Of a stretch of 64,000 nucleotides of DNA, positions 11,364 to 22,502 are shown piece after piece; position 1 is the stretch's first letter, and each line of letters opens with the position of its first letter. The DNA is from Megascapheus bottae (lineage: Eukaryota > Chordata > Mammalia > Rodentia > Geomyidae), in assembly GCA_024803745.1 (NCBI GenBank), contig JANJXV010000013.1, forward strand, positions 35,193,001 to 35,257,000, in the 5' to 3' direction. Under the pieces are notes generated by a model. It saw only the letters and a program-made list of their open reading frames with translations. It ran no database searches and was not told where the DNA came from. The position numbers and the translations under genes are program-made.

Positions 11364-11546
11364 CTAGAATGCGTATGATTTTCCTTGAGCTCAGTGCCAC
11401 CAAAAAATAAATATAATCATTCATTTACAGTTTCAAGGAGCCAAAATCCCCACAAGTTAATTACTTAATATTAGCTTATCTAAACATCATACTGGTATAT
11501 ATTCATGGTCCACAAAATCTCAAATGCATGGAAAAATACATCCTAA

Positions 11547-11740
11547 GGGCTAGGAGTTTGGCCTAGTGGTATAGTGCTTGCCTAGCATGCACGAAGCCCT
11601 GGGTTCAATTCTTCGGTATCACATGCATAGAAAAAAGCCAGAAGTGGTGCTGAGGCTCAAGTGGTAGAGCTCCAGCCTTGAGAAAGTCCAAGGACAGTGC
11701 ACAGGCCCTGAGCTCAAGGCTCAGGACTGGCAAAAAAAAA
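11547..11740 (+). mobile_element. IDL-Geo dimeric SINE with target-site duplication
   Basis: Full-length dimer with an A-tail, flanked by aatacatcctaa at 11535-11546 and 11741-11752. The B box reads 'ggttcaattct'. Confidence 0.93.
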
Positions 11741-11765
11741 AATACATCCTAAAAGTTCATTATTG

Positions 11766-11959
11766 GGGCCGGGAGTTTGGCCTAGTGGTAGAGTGCTTGC
11801 CTAGCATGCACGAAGACCCAGGTTCGATTCCTCGGAACCACATACATAGAAAAAAAGCCAGAAATGGTGCTGTGGCTCAAGTGGTAGAGCTTTAGCCTTG
11901 AGAAAGTCCAAGGACAATGCCTAGGCCCTGAGTTCAAGCCCCAGAACTGGCAAAAAAAA
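11766..11959 (+). mobile_element. IDL-Geo dimeric SINE, adjacent second copy
   Basis: It inserted 13 bases past the duplication of the previous copy. It is flanked by gttcattattg at 11755-11765 and 11960-11970. The B box is intact ('ggttcgattcc'). Confidence 0.94.
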
Positions 11960-11984
11960 GTTCATTATTGAAGCTTTCAAACAA

Positions 11985-12090
11985 GAGAAATAATACCATT
12001 CATAGAGCTCTTACTACATGGCAGACACTTTGTCACAGAACTTTCCATGTGTTATCTCAGCTAATTTTCACAGCCACATCATAGTTACAA
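11985..12090 (+). mobile_element. MIR SINE, 5' part
   Basis: 'gagctcttactacatggcagacact' followed by 'tgttatctcagctaattttcac' matches the MIR 5' half and core in + orientation. Confidence 0.7.
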
Positions 12091-12094
12091 TGAT

Positions 12095-12470
12095 GAGTAA
12101 TTTTAGTGTGGACTTGACTAGTCTAAGGGAAGCCCACATGGTTGGGTGTGTCTGTGAAGATGTTTCTGAAAGAGGTTAGCATGGATTGGGAGCTGAAGGA
12201 AGATCACTCTCCCCAACGAGAGTGGGTAGTGCTCAACCCATCAAGGATCTGGATAAAATTGAAAGGAAGGAAGTTTGGCTTCCTGGCAGTAATGGGGCTT
12301 CCGTCTTCCATACTGGACAGAAATACCCCTCCCTAGTTCTCAGACCTTTGGACTTAGGCTGAATTACACTACCAGTTTTCCTGGGACTTCAGCTTGCAGA
12401 CGGCAGATCAGGAGACTTACTGGCCTTCCACAACCACATGAGTGGATTCTGGTCAGAGCTCCTGTCTTGG
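12095..12470 (+). mobile_element. Ancient LTR-like repeat
   Basis: The text 'gtgtctgtgaagatgtttctgaaagaggtt', 'agagtgggtagtgctcaaccca' and, near the end, 'cagcttgcagacggcagatcaggagactt' is a pattern I associate with an old mammalian LTR-type repeat. I cannot name the family. A fragment of what seems to be the same family occurs at 56860-57175. There is no coding content. Confidence 0.5.
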
Positions 12471-12809
12471 AAGCCCTAGGGAGATCCATTCCTTCCCTGG
12501 GAAAATGGAAAACAACTTAGGGGTTCTGTCATGGTCTTAGGTGCACACTTGATATGTGCCTCTGCTGGCTGGGTTGGGAAGAGTGAAGGGGATACTGCTG
12601 GAACAGGCAGGGATGGGGCGAGGAGAATCAAATAATCAGATCAGAGACAAAGACTAACATCAAGGGAGTGGCAGGGAAGCAAACCCACCTAAAACAAGGT
12701 CATCTAGCTTTAGATACATTTTGAACTTATGGTCAGAGATATGAGGAAAAGGAAAAGGAAAACAAGCCAGGAGACAAGGGCAATATCAGAGTTCTGGCTC
12801 TAGGAATTT
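12471..12809. other. No gene or repeat recognised
   Basis: Moderately GC-rich spacer between an LTR-like remnant and a SINE. Confidence 0.45.
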
Positions 12810-13005
12810 CAAGGTGCTGGTGGCTCTGGCCTGTAAACCTAACTACTCTGGAGGCAGAGATCTGAGAATCATGGTGTGAAGCCAGGCAGAGCAGGAAGGT
12901 CTATGAGGCTATCACCTCCAATTAGCCAGCAAAAAGCTGGAAGTAGAGCTGTGGCTCAAGTGATAAGCACCTGCCCTGAGCAGCAAAGCTAAGGGCCCAT
13001 TTCCT
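12810..13005 (+). mobile_element. B1-Geo composite SINE, diverged
   Basis: The B1-like half is 'ggtggctctggcctgtaaacctaactactct'. The Geo half begins 'ctggaagtagagctgtggctcaagtg'. The 3' end is degraded. Confidence 0.8.
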
Positions 13006-13479
13006 GCCATTTCTTCCCCCTTCCAACTCCAAGTTAAATCTATATGTGCCCTATCTGGGTTTTGGCATGCTAACAACAAGGCCATCGCTCCCAATGGAAC
13101 AATGGACGTTCCCTAGAAGGCTTTGTGGAAACTGTGACAGTGTTTTGTTGACACTTGCTGAGGATCACTCTTAAAACCTGGCTACCTACTGGTTGCTTTG
13201 GATCTCTAAGTCATTTCAGATTTCCTTCAGGCTGGTGAAAGGGGAAGACTGGGAGTCAATCCTGTCATCTCATAACCTTGCAATATGTCAGGAGATTCAT
13301 GAGTGTCCTTATCACACAAGCGTTTAAAACAAATCTTGGTTGGAAGTCAGGGTCACTATGAGTTGTAGTTGTTTTTTCCAGCATTCAAAAAAGAGAGGCA
13401 ATTGATCATCATAGGAAGACAAGACTGAATGATGCTCTACAACAGATGTTTTTCCTCATTAATGAAGTAAGTTTTATGG
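13006..13479. other. Single-copy intergenic sequence
   Basis: No gene or repeat recognised. Confidence 0.45.
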
Positions 13480-13705
13480 GTAAAGGGATTTGGGTTCAAC
13501 AACATTTAGCCATCTATTACACTGCTCTTAGCCATCTATTACATTGCTCTTGATTACAATGATCTCATTTAATTCTCCCAACCCCACTGAGTAGTGAGAC
13601 ATTATATTACAGTAGGGGAAATGAGGCTGGAAGAGGGAAAGCAACTTTCCTAAAGCCACAGGTCTGTGTGTGACAAGAGGGAGCCCACGAACCCAGGCCT
13701 GGAAG
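13480..13705 (+). mobile_element. MIR SINE containing a 22-bp tandem duplication
   Basis: 'atctcatttaattctcccaacccc', 'ggggaaatgaggctgg' and 'acccaggcctgg' give a clear + strand MIR. At its 5' side the 22-mer at 13506-13527 is repeated at 13528-13549 with one mismatch. Confidence 0.8.
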
Positions 13706-13947
13706 GGCCCTAAGGGCTCTTCCATGGCCTATTTTAGGCTTATCAGGAGCAAATAATGAAAAAATTAAGTGCAAACCAGTTTCCAAACCCTCTGTTAGTC
13801 AAAGATGAAACTTTCTTCTCTTCAAAATGGAACTACTAATAGGGGAGAACTAACTAATTTTTGTGCTAATAAAAGAAATCTTCGGATATAAAAATCCTAT
13901 CACAATGTTAAGATCAATAATGAGACAAATGCAGTAACTCACATTTC

Positions 13948-14047
13948 ATTCTATTTTATTGTAAAGGTAAGATAGAGGGGTTACAGTTATATCACTAATA
14001 TGCACATTTCTTTTTGAACAGTGTTACCCCCTTTCCTCATTTTCTCC
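13948..14047 (-). mobile_element. Old L1 3' end, antisense
   Basis: The words 'attttattgtaaaggtaaga', 'ggggttacagtta' and 'tgttaccccctttcctcatttt' are the complement of an old L1 3' end also seen in + orientation at 30560-30722. Confidence 0.6.
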
Positions 14048-14169
14048 CTTTTTTAATCCAAGCCACTTGTGAGATGGAAATGGGAAGACAGAGGTTCAAG
14101 GCCAACCCCCCCCAAAAAAGCAAAAACCCCCTCCTCTCAATCAATAATCTGAGCATCACAGTCCACACA

Positions 14170-14348
14170 TGTATCTCTTCTATATGAGAGGCAGAGGTAG
14201 GAGGATCATGGGGAAAGTGGATCCTGGGCATAAATGAGGGACTCTATCAAAAAATAATTAAAGCAAAAAAAAATGGACTGAAGGTAGAGCTTAAACAGTA
14301 CAGCATCAGCCTAGTAAGCATAAGGCCCTGGGTTTAAACCACCAAAAT
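14170..14348 (+). mobile_element. Old B1-ID composite SINE
   Basis: A B1-type stretch ('ggcagaggtaggaggatcatggg') is followed by an A-rich linker and an ID-like end ('agcctagtaagcataaggccctgggtttaaac'). It has an ID right half rather than a Geo half. Confidence 0.5.
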
Positions 14349-15101
14349 AATAATAATAATTAGTATTAATGAAGAAGAATTAAAATATAATACCACCTAA
14401 TCATTTACTATTTTCTCCCTTACAGATTGGAAAAAGTCAACCTTTATCTGTTTCTAGTGACCATGCTCTATTCAGACACTGACTTCTCTCTCCTACCATG
14501 GACTCAGTGCTGCTATCATTTTTTCTAACAGTTGATGGCAAATTCACCTCATAAATCAATCTGTACAAGAGGTCAGAGGCCAACCACAGCCAATTAAAAC
14601 TTCTTTGCAATAATTCATCCAAGATCTGAGTAAGGATTTTTTTTCAAGTCCTAGGAGGCCCTTGTTTATTCTAATCAGATCAGTAAAGGAAGAACTAAAT
14701 TGGGTAGAGCCCACATTTTTCTCTTATCCCAAGGCACAAACTCAGATATTTTTGTAAGAGAAGGAAGAGGAAAAGGAAAAAGATATGAAAAGAAAGTTGT
14801 GGGCGAAAGAAATGGAGAAACTTTCTTCACTTAAAGTAGTATTACAAGACAAGACTCCTTCAAGGAGTACCAGTGCTGCCAGAGCTGTGGCCAACAAATA
14901 CAAGGGACCTGCTACTCAGTGCATGCCTTGGCTGGCCAGATGCTGGGGAGAATGCAAATGAGTCCAGTATGTTGTTTGCTTCTTATAGAACTTGATTAGA
15001 GAAAGCTGCGCAGGTGTGAGAAAAACTAGGCTCTATAACATAAATACATAGGTATAAACACATATGTGTCCAAGGGTAGCACATGGTTCAATATACTGTC
15101 A
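14349..15101. other. Single-copy intergenic sequence
   Basis: An AT-rich start includes (AAT)n near 14345-14362. No gene recognised. Confidence 0.5.
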
Positions 15102-15181
15102 TTATGTGAATTAATGCACCTCCTATCTGGCAAATATAATGTAACCCTTCTATTAATTACAATAAAAATTATATGAAAAAA
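15102..15181 (+). mobile_element. Very short L1 3' end
   Basis: Only the last 80 bases of the young-type L1 3' UTR ('gaattaatgcacctcctatctgg' to 'ttaattacaataaaaattatatgaaaaaaa'). It is an extreme 5' truncation. I could not settle a target-site duplication. Confidence 0.8.
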
Positions 15182-15321
15182 ATCCAGAATGCCTTACTAT
15201 ATATACACACACATACACGTATGCACACACACATTAATATACATAGATATATAAAAAAACAATGACCATGATTATCTGTAGCTGTATATCTATCTCTGTA
15301 TATATAATTGTCTATAGTTTC

Positions 15322-15400
15322 TTTTTTTCCCAAGGCTAGAGATTGAACCCAGAGCCTGACTCAAGCTAAACTCTCTACTACTGAGATTCATCCTCACCCA
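15322..15400 (-). mobile_element. ID-like SINE, antisense
   Basis: 'aggctagagattgaacccagagcc' is the complement of an ID-like B-box region, degraded. Confidence 0.5.
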
Positions 15401-15429
15401 ACCATGACTACAGACATAGATAGATATAG

Positions 15430-15655
15430 ATGGGGTTTGGACTCCGGGCCTGGGTACTGTTGCTGAGCTTTTTTGCTCAAGGCTATCATTCTACCACTTA
15501 AGTCACAGCTCCACTTCTGAATTTTTGGTGATTAATTGGAGGTAAAAAGATTCTCATGGACTTTCCTGACCTGTCTGGCTGCAAACTGCAATTCTCAGAT
15601 CTCAGTCTGTGCATTGCTAGGATTGCAGGTTTCAGTCACCAGTACCCAGCCTTAA
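15430..15655 (-). mobile_element. B1-Geo composite SINE
   Basis: The Geo half ('gggcctgggtactgttgctgagc ... tcacagctccacttctga') precedes the B1-like half ('cagatctcagtctgtgcattgctaggatt'). Confidence 0.83.
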
Positions 15656-16144
15656 CTTTATTTTTGCTATAGACTTGAATTGATCATAGACAAATGACTG
15701 ACCTCACCAAACTTGTGTTGCACATCTATAAAATGGGTAATAGGCATGGCAGGTTCAATGAGATGTTTACAAAGTCAGCATGCTCTCTGGCCTCCAGAGT
15801 GCCCACTCAATGTTGGATCTAACCTTCAAACCAGGAGCAGGCTCCTAGGTTATCGGCTCATTCTGGTCAAGTGCCATCCCCCAGCCCCTGGTCTTAACCC
15901 AACACTTTGATTGATCACTTCAGGGGCCCACAGTGACACCAATGGGAGTTCAGGGCTGAGGATCCACAGGCCCCCACAGGGAGTTGCCAGCAACTGGCTT
16001 CAGCCCCTTCTTGGGGTGATTTGGCCCCAGGGGAGAAAAGGGCAGGTCAGCCTAGCCCAAAGGGCTTCATATGGTTCATATCTTACGTGGTTAGTAAGGC
16101 TCAGATTTAATCCGCCTCTCAGCCTGGGGCATAATCTGCAGGAT
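15656..16144. other. No gene or repeat recognised
   Basis: GC-richer single-copy sequence around 15780-16080. The open frame at 15911-16216 runs into a pyrimidine tract and a B1, so I do not treat it as a gene. Confidence 0.45.
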
Positions 16145-16300
16145 TTCTCGTTTCTTTTCTTTTCTTTTTTTTCTTGTCTTTCTTTTCCATTTTTCCCCAG
16201 ACAGATTTCTCTTTAAGTGAGACAGCCCCCAAGACCTTCCTACTTCAGATTCCCTACTACCTGAATTACAGGTGTGTACCACCTCACCTGATTTCATCTA
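16145..16300 (-). mobile_element. B1-like SINE, antisense, with pyrimidine tail
   Basis: 16190-16295 reads as antisense B1 ('ctttaagtgagacagccccc', 'acctgaattacaggtgtgtaccacc'). The T/C tract at 16145-16195 lies on its tail side, so it probably grew from the SINE's A-tail. Confidence 0.65.
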
Positions 16301-17162
16301 GCTACTATTAAAAATAAAATATTTTATTTTTCTAAGTTATAAAAGTAAAGACTGCTACTTATAACAAGTGGGACAAATCTGTTAAAAAATATAAGTCTCT
16401 CCCCAGCCTTTGTACTCTACCTGCTCGAGCTCAGGTGTTTCATGGACACCCGTCCTGACGTTAAGTGCAGTTGCCCTCTAGATGAGATGGTGCCACATCC
16501 GATGATTTGATCAACTGCTGATGGAAATTTTTTTTGATTTTAGAAAGCTCTAAAAAGCAGTACTTAAGGTTGCTGTATGCCAAATATTATACTGAATCCA
16601 CACAAAGAAAGGGGTACAAATATTGCATTGGGTATTATAAGTCATCTAGTGATTACCCTAAAGTGTACAGGATGTCAATGTAAATATTTGCCACTTTATA
16701 TAAAGGACTGTGGACCTGACAGAAAGTGACTATGAAACCTATCCCCCACACATGCCAAAGGATGAATATGCTTTAAAACACTTATAAATTCTTCACATGA
16801 GCACCTGCTCAGATATATGATTAATTCTATTCTGCAGTATTCTTTCTGTCCAAAGTATGGCAGACAGACATCTTTCCCAGCAGTTATTTAGTAGCTCTCA
16901 CAAAGCTATGGTCTTTCTCTAAGTTCTGCAGGACCTTCAACAAAGTAAAGAAACAACAAAGTAGACAGAAATACCAGCTTTGCCTTCCTACTGTTACTTT
17001 TTCCAACTTCACTCAAGGTGTTAGGTTCTGATACCTAGTTTGGGACGAGGAAAGAGATCAAAGAATTCATAACTGTTAATTCTCTAGAAATCCAAGTAGT
17101 GATTTATAAAACCAGTCGTGGATGCACGTGATCTGTTTCTCTTTCCTAAGAAGTTCTCTTTA
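16301..17162. other. Single-copy intergenic sequence
   Basis: AT-rich, with no gene or repeat recognised. Confidence 0.5.
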
Positions 17163-17335
17163 TGACAGGCACAGATGGATCACACTTAGCTATTCAGGAG
17201 GCTGAGAGCTAAGGATTACAATTGGAAGCCAGCTGAACAAATCTGTGAGACTCTCATCTCCAATTAACAACCAAAAAGCTGAAAGTGGAGGTTTGGCTCA
17301 AGTATAGAGTGCCAGCTGTGAGCCCTGGTACCAGA
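17163..17335 (+). mobile_element. B1-Geo composite SINE, truncated Geo half
   Basis: The B1-like half has 'agctattcaggaggctgagagctaaggatt'. The Geo half has 'aagtggaggtttggctcaagtatagagtgcc' and then stops short at 'ccctggtaccag', where a purine tract begins. Confidence 0.8.
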
Positions 17336-17342
17336 ATAAGAA

Positions 17343-17615
17343 GGAATGGAGGGAGGAAGAGAAAGAGGGAAGGAGGGAGGGAGGGAAGGAAAGAAAGGAA
17401 GAGAGAAAGAGGGCAAAAGAGAAAGAAAGAAAGAAAGAAAGACAAAGCAAGAAAGAAAAAAGCAAAAGAAAGAAAAAGAGACAAGGAAAGAGGAAAGGAA
17501 AGGGAAGAGAAGGAAGGAAGGAAGGAAGGAAGGAAGGAAGGAAGGAAGGAAGGAAGGAAGGAAGGGAGGAAGGAAGGGAGGGAGGACAGAGGGAGAGAAG
17601 GAAGGAAGGAAGGAA
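17343..17615 (+). repeat. Purine-rich (GGAA)n/(GAAA)n tract
   Basis: About 270 bases almost free of pyrimidines on the + strand. It passes from GGGA to GAAA and then to a clean GGAA block at 17511-17560. It directly follows a SINE 3' end. The apparent Lys/Arg/Glu or Ser/Phe/Leu/Pro proteins across it are translation artefacts. Confidence 0.95.
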
Positions 17616-17936
17616 TTCTCTTTGTCCCTAACTTTCTGAGATATATGCATAATATCTCACGAAGTCCTAAGCAACAGAGGAACAAAAACAAAGAAAAACT
17701 GGAAGTCTGTACTAAACCCAGGACTCCAAAAGACAGGAAGGGAGAGGTTATAGTGGTCACAGCCAACCCAACTCCCTCTCTCCCTCTGCACTGATCACTT
17801 GATCACAGGGAAGGAGATGTGGAGACAGGAAGACACTCCTGTGATGAAGTATTCCAGAATTTCTCTCAACTCTTCCAGTAAGAAAAACTACTAGTGCATC
17901 CTCACATCTGCCCAGTACTGGTGCAAGGGCATAAAT
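17616..17936. other. No gene or repeat recognised
   Basis: Single-copy spacer between a microsatellite and an L1 insertion. Confidence 0.45.
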
Positions 17937-17952
17937 AAAGATCCACAGTTGA

Positions 17953-18552
17953 CAACCCAGACGCTCCTCAGTAGATGATTGGATCAAGAAGATGTGGTAT
18001 TTCTGCTGCCATCAGAAAGAACGACATCACCCCATTCGTAAGGAAATGGAAAGACTTGGAAAAAATCATATTAACTGAAGTGAGCCAGACCCAAGGGAAG
18101 ATAGGCTCAATGGTTTCCCTCATTTGTAATGATTAGTACACACCTAGGACTCTCCTAGCAGAGGATTACAATAGCTCAAAACCTACGTACATAAGGGCAT
18201 AGATGGTGAGGCTAAATGAAAGGATCTCCAGGATATGGAAACAAGAGCTTTATCTTGTGTGATTGTTGTTCTTAATGTACTATGTTATTTCTCTTCTCTA
18301 TTGTTGCCCTTTGGTTAGTCTCACATTGTTATAGTATATGACTTTGTTACCTGGCCTATTGTATATACGTTTATTTGTTTATTTGAAATAGGAAAGGGAA
18401 CGGGGGAAAACAAGATGAGAAGAGGGGTTGGGGGAGGGAAATGGGGACAAAATCATGAGAAGGGCTATCAATGTCTGAGAAGTAATGCACCTTCTATCTG
18501 GCAAATGTAACTGTAACCCTTCTATTAATTACAATAAAAAATAGCAAGAAAA
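17953..18552 (+). mobile_element. 5'-truncated L1, 0.6 kb
   Basis: It starts in the ORF2 tail ('agatgattggatcaagaagatgtgg') and ends with the standard 3' UTR and A-tail. An exact 16-base target-site duplication, aaagatccacagttga, lies at 17937-17952 and 18553-18568. Confidence 0.95.
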
Positions 18553-18568
18553 AAAGATCCACAGTTGA

Positions 18569-19118
18569 GTGAACCAAGATAAGAGAAAAAGAAAAATTAT
18601 GCTTCTTGAGAGAAAGTGTGCTAAACTTAAGTCCCTAAATCCTGCCTTGCACTGAGGAAGATAAGGAGGCTTGGTCCTCCTGAATACACAGCAGCCCTCC
18701 TGCAGCTCGCCACCACCACTCATCTGCCATGTTTGTTACTGTCTGAGAGCAAGGGAAAGTGGCTGAGTTTCTGGTGGTTTCATAGAAGAGAAATCAGGAC
18801 AGTTCACTTGGGATTTTTGAGAATGTGGGAGCTTGAGGGAACTTAGAAGGTGAGAGCCACGTAGTGAGGTGACCCTGACCCACCACCACACTAGTCATTC
18901 TGGGTCTGTTCATGGGAACTCAGGAGCTTCCTGAAGATGACGTGGTGTTTCATTCCCAGAGCATTTCCACGAAGTTTATGAAGGAAGCACTTAACCAACA
19001 TTCCCAAAGTGGACTCTCTTAGAGTTCAGAGTCACTTCTGATTGTCAATAAAAACAATTTAATCAACCAATGATATTGAATCTAGGGCTCAGAGAAGAGG
19101 GTAGTGTCCAAACACGGT
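18569..19118. other. Single-copy intergenic sequence
   Basis: No gene or repeat recognised. Confidence 0.5.
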
Positions 19119-19527
19119 CCTTTGCATCCTTCCTTCTTTCCTTCCCTCTCTTCTCTTTTTTGCTTTCTTCATTCCCTTCTCCTTCCTTCCCTCTCTCTCT
19201 CCATACTTCTCCTCTTCCTTCCCTTATCATCTTCCTTCCTTCCTTCCCGCCTTCTCTCCTTCCCTCCCTTCTCCTTTCTTCTTCACTACCTTCCCTCCCC
19301 TTCTCTCCCTCCCTACTTCACTTCCTTCCCTTCTCTCCATCCTTCCTTTCCTCCTTCCCTTCCTATTTCTCTTCTACTTCTCTGTTCCCTCCATCCCTTC
19401 ATTCATTCCCTTCCTCCTTCCCTCACTTAGTCTTTTTCTTCTCTCTCCTCTTTCCTTCCTCCTCCATTTTTCTTTCTTCTTCCCTCCCTCCTTTTTTCTC
19501 CTCTCTTCTTTCATTCCTCCTTTCTTA
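19119..19527. repeat. Imperfect (TTCC)n/(CTTCC)n pyrimidine tract
   Basis: About 400 bases dominated by C and T with scattered A and G interruptions. No SINE adjoins it. The Ser/Pro/Phe/Leu frames across it are artefacts. Confidence 0.95.
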
Positions 19528-20185
19528 GTGTGGTAGTAACACATGAGATCTACCCTTTCAAACAAACATTTGAGTAAATAACACGTATAAGTAACTCTAA
19601 GCATAATGTGGAACAACAAATCTCTCAAGCTTAATCATCTTGTGTGTCAGAAACTGAAATAGTAACTCTCCATTTCCCCTCCCCCGGACTATTTTTTAAA
19701 ATAGTTCCTCTGAGCACATTACAGGACACTTAGATTTAAGATCTCTAATTTGTCACTAGTGCTTAGTCTTCTCCTGCCAGAAGTTGAAACACTTAGGTAT
19801 TCTTTTTATCTCCACAATTAATCAATGAAGACCAAGAACTTCAGAAGGAGTTCTTCATAGGAATCATTCCTGAATTCTCATAAACAAGAGAAACAGAACA
19901 AACACCATCAAGGAGCCAAAAGTTACCTCACAAGAATGAAAATGCTTCATATATAGATATTCCCTAATACTTTACTTAAATATACTTTTTTCAATCTTTG
20001 AATTTCTAAGTAATGTTGGTAAGTCAGTTTGTCAGCTCATATACCTTTACATCCGCACACATGTATTATTTAAAGCAAATGACTGTCTATAGAATTTAAA
20101 CTTCTTTGGTTAAAAAAAAAAGAAAGAAAGGAAAAACTGAAAGGAACCCCTATAGGAACCCTTGGCTTGATTGAGTCTCCTTTCA
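19528..20185. other. Single-copy intergenic sequence
   Basis: AT-rich, with an A-rich run at 20110-20135. No gene recognised. Confidence 0.5.
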
Positions 20186-20500
20186 CTTGACTAATGTGAT
20201 GGCTCAGATCCAGGTTGTCTTCGTATTAGTCCCCAGTGGGGTGTTAAAGTGATGGTCCTTTAAGAGGCAGATCTTAGCGGAGGGTTGCAAAAATGCCCTT
20301 CCCTATTCCTGATTTCCTGTGTGTCTGATGATATGACCTCTTTCTCCAGAAAGGCTCCTCTACCAGGCCGTGAAGTGAAGTCCTCCTCAGAACCAAAGTG
20401 ATTTAGGTACCAGGCCCTTGAACATGCAACACTTTTTTTTTTTTTACCGAGTTAGTCAGCTTTGTTTATTACATTAGAACAATGGAAAACTGATTATTGT
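20186..20500 (+). mobile_element. MaLR-type LTR remnant
   Basis: The order of words fits rodent MaLR LTRs: 'ccagtggggtgttaaagtgatggtcctttaagaggcagatctta', then 'gaaaggctcctct', then 'tttgtttattacattagaacaatggaaaactgatta'. Only the noncoding LTR is present. Confidence 0.55.
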
Positions 20501-20824
20501 AGATATTATAATCATTCATGAAGTCAAGCTGTTTATGTGGATACAAGCAATAGAGGAATTCCTTGTCAAAGCAGCTGTGTTATTCTTGATACTCATTCAT
20601 TCCCAGCCTTGAGAACACACAGTGAGCAACACTACGTTATCTAGTTTGGAGAGATATTTTGGTGGAAACCATCGTTAGAGCTAGCCTGAAATGTGCCAAT
20701 GCAACAGCTGTGCCCTGGCTCACTGAAGCATCTCAGATGTGTAGCCCCAGAGGCAGGGGCTGGGATGATTCGAGAGACGTTAGCTTCACCTCCTGGTTAA
20801 CATCATGGCATGGGATTGTAAAAA

Positions 20825-20990
20825 CAGGATACAATGGAGCATATACCTGTGGTTCCCAGTGCTGAGGCTGAGGCAGGAAGATCATAAATTCATGGCCACG
20901 GAATGAGTTTGAGGCAGGGCTGGGCTAGAACTTGGAAAAGGAAGAAAGGAATGAAGGAAGGAAAGGAGGAAGGGAAGGAGGGAGGGAGGA
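20825..20990 (+). mobile_element. B1-like SINE with GGAA-rich tail
   Basis: The B1 body (20825-20937: 'acctgtggttcccagtgctgaggctgaggcagg') has no Geo half. It runs directly into an AAGGA-type purine tract (20937-20990). Confidence 0.75.
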
Positions 20991-21122
20991 CCTGACATAC
21001 AGCTTATACTATTGATTTTTATGCAATGATTCCCGCTAAAGAACTGTCTAACAGGGTTGTTTTGGTTTGTGTTTTTTTTTTCCTTGACCTAGAAAACACT
21101 CTGCTCAGCAAAGAAGCCTAAA

Positions 21123-21270
21123 GCAGCTGGGGATGCAGCACTCTGGTAAAATGCTTGCCTGGCATGCTGAAGGCCTTGGGTTCAATTCCCAGCATGGGAG
21201 AAGGAGAGGGGAAAGGAGAAAGGGGAGGAAGAGGAAGAAGAGGAAGAGATAAAGAAGTGGAAGAAATAGT
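21123..21270 (+). mobile_element. ID-like SINE with GA-rich tail
   Basis: A single tRNA-like unit ('aatgcttgcctggcatgctgaaggccttgggttcaattcccagcatgg') with B box 'ggttcaattcc', then a purine tail from 21199. Confidence 0.75.
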
Positions 21271-22199
21271 CTAATAAAAAAACTGCACATTCTATATAAT
21301 TCCATTCAAATGAAATCCTAATCTATAATGATGAAGACCACATCTATGGCTAGCTGGGGCTGGAGAGTGGACTGGCAGGGAGGGGTGACAGAACTTTGTT
21401 CTATCATGATTGTGCTATTAGATATACAATAGTATGTTGGTCAGAACTCAAACTATATGCCTAAACTGGATGCATTCAGACATATATAAATTAGATAAGC
21501 TAAAAAAAAGTCTTAAATGTGTCTGTTTTTATTTGCTGGGTGTGCAGTTCGTGGCTAGTGTGGCATAAACGTGTCCCTTGCATCCTGCATGTTGTGGTTG
21601 CCACGTGCTACAATGTCTATTTGTTTGGAAGCCAGCCCTACATTTTCATCACCAAGGGGACGACTGTGGAACGCTGCCCCCAGAGTTCATTATCTCAGCA
21701 CTTACTGCATTGTTTTTGTTTTTTCAAAATACAGAAAAGTAATTAGAAGCCATGATGGGCAATAACCTCTGTGCCAAATTACCTTGTTTTAATTTGATGA
21801 TGCTTTTGAATTGTTCAAGCTCAAATAATTAATTTAAAACTGCCAGACTCTTGATAGGATTTTTGGGGGGGGTGGGGAATGTGCATGGCAAGTATTATAA
21901 AGAATGTTTCCTCTGGTTAAAAAAAAAAAATCAATCCCTTAAAACATGCAACAACCACTGGACCAGTGATCTGCTTCAAACGTTCAGGAGATAATAATCC
22001 ATATGGTGGGGTTGACTGCCTGGCCAGCCTCTAGGAGTGAGATTTGACTGGGTCTTTTTTTTTATTTTTTTTATTTTTTGAGCACTGATAAGACTACATT
22101 GCACTAATCACATCGTGACAACACTGAATGAGGTTTCAGATTTCCATAGAGTTGATCATTGAACTTCTTCCTGAAAGTGCTAAGAGGCACAAGTGCAGC
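21271..22199. other. Single-copy intergenic sequence
   Basis: It contains a G-run at 21864-21877, an A-run at 21920-21931 and a T-run at 22054-22079. No gene recognised. Confidence 0.5.
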
Positions 22200-22204
22200 C
22201 ATGC

Positions 22205-22303
22205 AAAAAAAAAAAAAAAAAAAAAAAAGGTGGGAGGGGGAATTTTCTGTTCCTTCTTTCTTTCCTTCCATCCTTTCTGTCTGTCTGTCTGTCTGTCTGT
22301 CTC
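22205..22303. repeat. A-run plus (CTTT)/(CTGT)n tract
   Basis: An A24-type run at 22205-22228 is followed by a G-rich spacer, a CTTTC tract, and seven CTGT units at 22276-22303 abutting the tail side of a minus-strand SINE. Confidence 0.93.
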
Positions 22304-22502
22304 TACTGGGGCTTGAACTCAGGGTTCGGGCACTTAGCCTTTTTACTGAAGGATTGCATTCTACTGGCATCACAGCTCTATTTCCAGCTTTTTGCTGATT
22401 AATTGGAGACATGAGTCTGTCCAATTTGTCTGCCTCAGTTGGCTTCAATTTGCTATCCTCAGATCTCAGCCTCCTGACTTGCTAGGATTACTGGCATGAG
22501 GG
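22302..22502 (-). mobile_element. B1-Geo composite SINE
   Basis: Geo half: 'ctactggggcttgaactcagggttcgggcac'. B1-like half: 'cagatctcagcctcctgacttgctaggattactgg'. Confidence 0.85.

Noticed and set aside
17254..17794. Long open frames on both strands rich in Ser/Phe/Leu/Pro or Lys/Arg/Glu
   Set aside because: They are translations of a (GGAA)n/(GAAA)n tract. The same happens at 19070-19528, 32857-33180 and 37700-38040. No splice sites or family resemblance support them.
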